This document shows, piece by piece, positions 60,262 to 64,000 of a DNA stretch of 64,000 bases; within the stretch, counting starts at the first letter, position 1, and each line of letters starts with the position of its first letter. The notes below the pieces were generated by a model. It was not told the DNA's origin. It saw only the letters and a list, made by a program, of their open reading frames with translations, and did no database searches. The stretch comes from Flavobacteriia bacterium (GTDB lineage Bacteria; Bacteroidota; Bacteroidia; Flavobacteriales; Weeksellaceae). Where the stretch lies: contig JAECQR010000008.1 of the NCBI GenBank assembly GCA_015999765.1, positions 1 through 64,000 of the forward strand, in the 5' to 3' direction. A program made the position numbers and the translations under genes.

Positions 60262-60750
60262 TTAGGGCGTCTGCTTCGAGATTTGTTTATGAAATTTCAA
60301 ATGCATAGGAATAGCTGCCGATCCGTACCAAGGCAGGATTTCGACTGTAAAGACCCCGGATTTTATCGTAGGATCATTCCCCAGAATTGTTTTGGCTTCC
60401 TCGTCGGTTTTTACATCGAGCAAAAAGATTCCTCTGTATCCCAGATCATTTTTAGTAGCAAAAGGTCCGGCCATTTTCAGGATACCCATTTTTTCCATCT
60501 CTGTCATATTTGAGAAATGACCTTTGAAGAGTTCTTCTCTTTCTTTTTTATCAGTTATCACGGCATCTTTCGGTCCCGTTTTTAAGATTACCAGCATGTA
60601 ATTTTTCATCCCGCGCTGATCCGCACCTAAAGAATCTGCGAGTTTCTGGCTGAATTCAGGTTGTGAAGCAGTGATTTTGAGAGTTTTTTTCTGTGCATTA
60701 CAGGAAATTGCAAAAACTGATAGGATAAGAAGACAAAATACTTTTTTCAT
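60262..60750 (-). CDS. YciI-domain lipoprotein
   Basis: 162 aa with lipoprotein signal (FAISC, Cys17). Residues about 45-145 match the YciI fold: NYMLVILKTGPKDAV, a conserved His in FKGHFSNMTEMEKMGILKMAGPF, GIFLLDVKTDEEAKTILGNDPTIKSGVF. YciI proteins are ferredoxin-fold enzymes or binding proteins that are usually cytosolic, so the lipoprotein signal is unusual. Function unknown. It lies about 50 bases from both rmuC and pncB on the same strand. Confidence 0.8.
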   Translation of the reverse strand: MKKVFCLLILSVFAISCNAQKKTLKITASQPEFSQKLADSLGADQRGMKNYMLVILKTGPKDAVITDKKEREELFKGHFSNMTEMEKMGILKMAGPFATKNDLGYRGIFLLDVKTDEEAKTILGNDPTIKSGVFTVEILPWYGSAAIPMHLKFHKQISKQTP

Positions 60751-60801
60751 GATTTGGATTTTAAATCTTTAGACTCGCGAAAACTATTTAACTAGAGAAA
60801 T

Positions 60802-61980
60802 CTAATCTTTAATCCTTAGAAATTCTTTTGCCAATTCAATCATTTTAGGATCTCCGGTATATTTTCCGTGTTCATCGGAAAGTTTTACGGTAGGAATCCA
60901 CTCTCCGTTAACCGACTGCGCTGCGATGAGTTTCATCACAATATTCATAGGTTTGACACCGACATCATTGGTAAGGTTTGTTCCAATACCGAAGGAAATT
61001 CCGATCTTTCCTTTACAGGCAGCCGTAATTTCAGCAACTTTTTCGAGGTTTAAACCGTCGGAGAAAATGATATATTTGAATAGGGGATTAATTCCGTTTT
61101 TCTCGTAATGTGCGATGGTTTTTTCCGCAAACTCAATAGGGTCGCCGCTGTCGTGGCGTACACCATCAAAAAGTTTCGCAAATTTTTTGTCGAACTGTTC
61201 GAAGAAAACCTCGGTGGTATACGTGTCCGAAAGCGCCACTCCCAAATCCCCGCGGTAGACATCAACCCAATGTTCCAGAGAAAGCGCATTCGCCATCTTG
61301 AATCCATATTCTGCAGCATGGAACATAAACCATTCGTGAGCGTGAGTTCCGATCGGTTTCACACCGTATTTCATCGCGAAATGTACGTTTGATGAACCAG
61401 TAAATTTAGATGATTTATTTTGTGTCAATGCATTTACCACTAAATCGTGAACCTGATATGAATGTCTGCGACGCGTACCGAATTCTGCGAAATTAACTCC
61501 TAAGTCATCAAGTTCTTTGGCTTTGTTCAGGGTGTTTTGAATAACAGTTTGGTCGGAATCCCTTTCCATACCGTTCATCACATAATGCAGTTCAGAGATA
61601 AGAGCCAAAAGCGGAACTTCCCACAAAATCGTGCGGTACCATTCGCCAACCACTGTTACTTCAAGATCATTTCCTGCCTGAACGATGTGAACTTCCGAAG
61701 GGTCATAATGGTAACCCGCGAGAAAATCTAGGTAAGGTAAATCGAGATATGGGCAGGTTATACGCAGAAACTCTTTTTCCTCTTTGGTAAGTTTCATTTC
61801 TGCCATGGCGTTCACGGCTTTACGAAGTTCAATATCAAAACCTGGTGGGAAATGGTGTTTTCCGCGGTTAATGAAACTGTACTTCACCTTTTCGTTAGGA
61901 AAAAGTTTCACTACAGCATTCTGCATCGTGATTTTATAAAAATCATTGTCGAGGATTGATTTTAACCGGACTTCGCTCAT
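60802..61980 (-). CDS. pncB: Nicotinate phosphoribosyltransferase
   Basis: 392 aa from the ATG at 61980; the frame to 62016 includes the -7 box (62000-62007). It has the family start LKSILDNDFYKITMQNAVVKLFPNEKVKYSF, NFAEFGTRRRHSYQ, THAHEWFM (with the phosphorylated His region) and RHDSGDPIEFAEK, and IGTNLTNDVGVKPMNIVMKL. It makes nicotinate mononucleotide from nicotinate and PRPP, the input to NadD at 2.3 kb. Confidence 0.95.
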   Translation of the reverse strand: MSEVRLKSILDNDFYKITMQNAVVKLFPNEKVKYSFINRGKHHFPPGFDIELRKAVNAMAEMKLTKEEKEFLRITCPYLDLPYLDFLAGYHYDPSEVHIVQAGNDLEVTVVGEWYRTILWEVPLLALISELHYVMNGMERDSDQTVIQNTLNKAKELDDLGVNFAEFGTRRRHSYQVHDLVVNALTQNKSSKFTGSSNVHFAMKYGVKPIGTHAHEWFMFHAAEYGFKMANALSLEHWVDVYRGDLGVALSDTYTTEVFFEQFDKKFAKLFDGVRHDSGDPIEFAEKTIAHYEKNGINPLFKYIIFSDGLNLEKVAEITAACKGKIGISFGIGTNLTNDVGVKPMNIVMKLIAAQSVNGEWIPTVKLSDEHGKYTGDPKMIELAKEFLRIKD

Positions 61981-61999
61981 TTCTGGAAATTTCTTTAAA

Positions 62000-62007
62000 C
62001 AAATGTA
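62000..62007 (-). promoter_or_regulatory. -7 box of pncB
   Basis: Minus strand TACATTTG, exact consensus, 19 bases before the ATG at 61980. Confidence 0.5.
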
Positions 62008-62020
62008 AAGATTCAAAACA

Positions 62021-62048
62021 AAAAATCGCCTTTTAGAAGACGATTTTT
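62021..62048 (-). terminator. Terminator of the dps gene
   Basis: Minus-strand stem (62037-62048 with 62021-62032, one C-A mismatch) followed by a T-run. It lies between dps and pncB. Confidence 0.7.
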
Positions 62049-62068
62049 AAAGCATTTTAAGCGGTTTT

Positions 62069-62545
62069 CTATTTTCCGAGATAAGAGTTATACATCCAAA
62101 CTTCTTTTTCCTGCTCGGTAATGTAGTCGCTCATTTGCGAGTTGGTTCCTTCGTCGCCGGCTTCTTCTGTAATGTCTAGAAGTTCCCGCTGAAGATCAAT
62201 CACAATCTTAAACGAAGCCAGAATATTTTCAACACATTTCGACCCGTCCGAAACTTCCTTACTTTCTTTGATGGTGGATAAGGTCAGATAATCGGAATAG
62301 TTGTGGTGAGGTGTAGCACCCAGTGTTAGAATTCTTTCTGCAATCTCATCGATTTTCAGAACAAGATTATTATAGAGTTCTTCAAACTTCGGATGAAGGG
62401 TGAAAAAATCATTTCCCTTAATGTTCCAGTGTGCTCCGCGTGTATTTTGATAGAAGACCGAATAGTTGGCCAGAAGCTGGTTGAGTTTTTCAGAAATTTT
62501 GTTGCAATTGGTCTCGCTTAAGCCGATAATGTTAGCGTTTTTCAT
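62069..62545 (-). CDS. dps: Dps-family ferritin-like DNA-binding protein
   Basis: 158 aa. The Dps dimer-interface ferroxidase ligands are seen: His in NTRGAHWNIKGNDFFTLHPKFEELYNNLVLKIDEIAERILTLG (the His, then Asp and Glu 12-16 residues on). It forms a dodecamer that oxidises and stores iron and protects DNA. The N-terminus lacks a long basic tail, so direct DNA binding is uncertain. Confidence 0.92.
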   Translation of the reverse strand: MKNANIIGLSETNCNKISEKLNQLLANYSVFYQNTRGAHWNIKGNDFFTLHPKFEELYNNLVLKIDEIAERILTLGATPHHNYSDYLTLSTIKESKEVSDGSKCVENILASFKIVIDLQRELLDITEEAGDEGTNSQMSDYITEQEKEVWMYNSYLGK

Positions 62546-62561
62546 AATTTTTTACTTTATA

Positions 62562-62569
62562 CAAAAATA
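62562..62569 (-). promoter_or_regulatory. -7 box of dps
   Basis: Minus strand TATTTTTG, exact consensus, 16 bases before the ATG at 62545. Confidence 0.5.
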
Positions 62570-62634
62570 AGAAACTATAAACGCATTAAAAAATTTAAGC
62601 GATTGAGATTGACTATCTCGCAAATCTGTGCCGC

Positions 62635-64000
62635 TTAATATTTAATGAATTTGAAAGATTTTAAACCTTCGGGAGTTTTCACAGAAATGATGTAGGTGGC
62701 ACCCGGTAAATGCGCAACATTAATCCTTAAATCTTTGGATGTGAGGATTAGTTTTCCGCTGAGATCAAATATGAAAATATTTTCAACCCTGGATTTGGTG
62801 GATTTTACGTTGATGAAATCTTTTGCCGGGTTCGGATAAACTGTTAAGCCGCCGTTTACTTCCTCTGTACCTAGATTTTTCACAAGCGTTACCGGTTCGC
62901 GGAAAAATGAAATTTCCATCAGTTCGGCAGGCAATTTTTCAAAAACATAGGCTTCACAGGTGTATTCATCAAAATCCTCATCTTCTATGTTGCTTATATA
63001 AAAACTTTCTGCAGTATTTGTGGTTTTCTGGTCCAGATTTTTAAACCAGGCGAACTGATAACTGTCGCCGGTAAGGGATTGAGGTAATGTGGCTGAGTTT
63101 CCCAATTCCGCGTAAACCGTTTTTGCTTCATCATACCTTTGAGGCGAATAGGTGAAATCTGCAAGGCTTTTTTCCTGCACCATGAAGTTTTTGATTTCCT
63201 GTTTTGTAAACCTGTTATTTTCGAGAAACGTGAGTTGAGGGATATTTGCGGGAATTTCTCCGGAAAGCTGGTTTCCGGTCAGGGAAAGCATTTGAAGTTG
63301 ATTGAGCTGAAGCAATGCTGAAGGAAAGCTGCCGGAAATAAGGTTTTTATCCAGGTAAATCTGCTCCAGTTTACTTAATGGCACCAGACCTTCGAAACCG
63401 CCGGAAATTTTATTGTCTGCAATATTGAGGTGTACTAATTTTTTTAACTGTCCTAATTCAGTGGGGAAAGCTGTAATCTGATTGCTCTGCAACGAAAGCC
63501 ATTCAAGATTCTTTAGGTTCGATAAAACTGACGAATAGTTGGTGGAAAACAGATTGTAGCTGACATCCAGGGAAATTAATCCGCTTAAAGAAGCAAGTTC
63601 GGCCGGAATTTTTGTGAGCTGGTTTCCCGAGAGATTTAATTCCGTCAGTTTTATCAGAGTCGATAAATTGCTGAAATTTTGGGAAATACTGTTGTTGCTT
63701 AGATTAAGTGATTCCAGATTGGTGATTGACGAAATTTTCTGGGGAATAGCATTTAGGCCGGTTTTTGACAGGTCCAAAACTTTCAGTCCGGTAAAATTCT
63801 GCAGAAAAGTATCAATATCAGCGAAAGCAAACAGGTTGTTGCCCACGGAAAGTTCCTGAAGATTCGAAAGTGGCAGAATAGCTGCTGTAGGATCACCTGT
63901 CATACGGTTGTTGCTGATGTCGAGTCTTAACAAACCGCTGAGGGAAGATACCGATGGTGCGATTTCGCCAGTAAGTTGGTTGGAACTTAAATCGAGTTTC
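62635..64000 (-). CDS. Leucine-rich-repeat protein with T9SS type A sorting domain (5' end beyond the window)
   Basis: At least 454 aa; the frame stays open to the window edge, so the start lies beyond 64000. The visible N-terminal part is about a dozen plant-type LRRs of 22-24 residues (LxxLxxLxLxxNxLxGxIP, e.g. LKLDLSSNQLTGEIAPSVSS at the edge). A beta-sandwich-like region follows (about 275-375), then the C-terminal T9SS signal domain (GGLTVYPNPAKDFINVKS, LSGKLILTS, ATYIISVKTPEGLKSFKFIKY). It is exported by the type IX system and held at the surface or released. Confidence 0.88.
   Translation of the reverse strand, partial: KLDLSSNQLTGEIAPSVSSLSGLLRLDISNNRMTGDPTAAILPLSNLQELSVGNNLFAFADIDTFLQNFTGLKVLDLSKTGLNAIPQKISSITNLESLNLSNNSISQNFSNLSTLIKLTELNLSGNQLTKIPAELASLSGLISLDVSYNLFSTNYSSVLSNLKNLEWLSLQSNQITAFPTELGQLKKLVHLNIADNKISGGFEGLVPLSKLEQIYLDKNLISGSFPSALLQLNQLQMLSLTGNQLSGEIPANIPQLTFLENNRFTKQEIKNFMVQEKSLADFTYSPQRYDEAKTVYAELGNSATLPQSLTGDSYQFAWFKNLDQKTTNTAESFYISNIEDEDFDEYTCEAYVFEKLPAELMEISFFREPVTLVKNLGTEEVNGGLTVYPNPAKDFINVKSTKSRVENIFIFDLSGKLILTSKDLRINVAHLPGATYIISVKTPEGLKSFKFIKY

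Noticed and set aside
62598-62639. Possible terminator for the LRR gene
   Set aside because: Only a 6-bp outer pair (TAAGCG/CGCTTA) with a large unpaired interior and a short T-run; too weak to list.

Overview
The window is typical chromosomal DNA of a low-GC Bacteroidota, most likely family Weeksellaceae (Chryseobacterium/Kaistella/Epilithonimonas group). The case rests on the TAnnTTTG-type -7 promoter boxes in front of many genes, weak Shine-Dalgarno use, a T9SS type A sorting domain, an OmpA with thrombospondin-3 repeats, a Bacteroidota-type LptD, DUF3817, GlmU-family and RDD/SpoIIM/MoxR genes, and a SAM-I riboswitch in front of metX. The genus is inference. No phage, insertion sequence, CRISPR array or rRNA was found. 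Coding density is high and most intergenic gaps carry a recognisable promoter or terminator.

Layout. 0-6 kb: Omp85-like outer-membrane protein, nadD, a DUF3817 membrane protein, and an OMP_b-brl_3 barrel gene with a long structured leader. 6-16 kb: two guanidine-hydrolase-fold genes (ctlX and an arginine-deiminase relative) around cutC, a DegP/HtrA protease, the lptD-ridA operon, an amidase, and two tRNA-Glu genes flanking rpsT, then aroQ. 16-26 kb: a KefC/KefF-like pair, a GNAT-like gene, recJ, an ABC-F ATPase with one degenerate ATP site, smpB, ompA and yebC. 27-34 kb: an RDD gene divergent from a SpoIIM/DUF4129/DUF4350/MoxR/DUF58 membrane operon. 34-37 kb: osmC and a large GH63/MGH1-like glycosidase.

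37.5-46.8 kb is a methionine locus: SAM-I riboswitch, metX, an ACT-ACT-homoserine dehydrogenase, a metZ-type sulfhydrylase, metH split into two genes with a four-helix-bundle (S23/Avd-like) gene between them, and metF. Together these convert aspartate semialdehyde to methionine and supply methyl-tetrahydrofolate. Two copies of a roughly 95-bp dispersed repeat lie in inverted orientation on either side of the split metH.

46.8-64 kb: an aroA operon (lipoprotein, MazG-like, aroA, SDR), rpmE2, a GlmU-family gene, then a tightly overlapping trhO-trhP-ferredoxin-FTHF ligase operon in which TrhO carries a second copy of the C-terminal domain of TrhP. There follow two uncharacterised envelope genes, an alanine-rich heptad-repeat lipoprotein, trmH-like and rmuC, a YciI-domain lipoprotein, pncB, dps, and a leucine-rich-repeat T9SS cargo gene cut by the window edge.

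The strongest candidates for something undescribed are the TrhO/TrhP shared-domain tRNA hydroxylation operon (52.3-55.2 kb), the split metH with its inserted four-helix-bundle gene, heptamer repeats and inverted flanking elements (41.4-45.8 kb), and several genes whose -7 box sits exactly four bases before the ATG, suggesting leaderless mRNAs.
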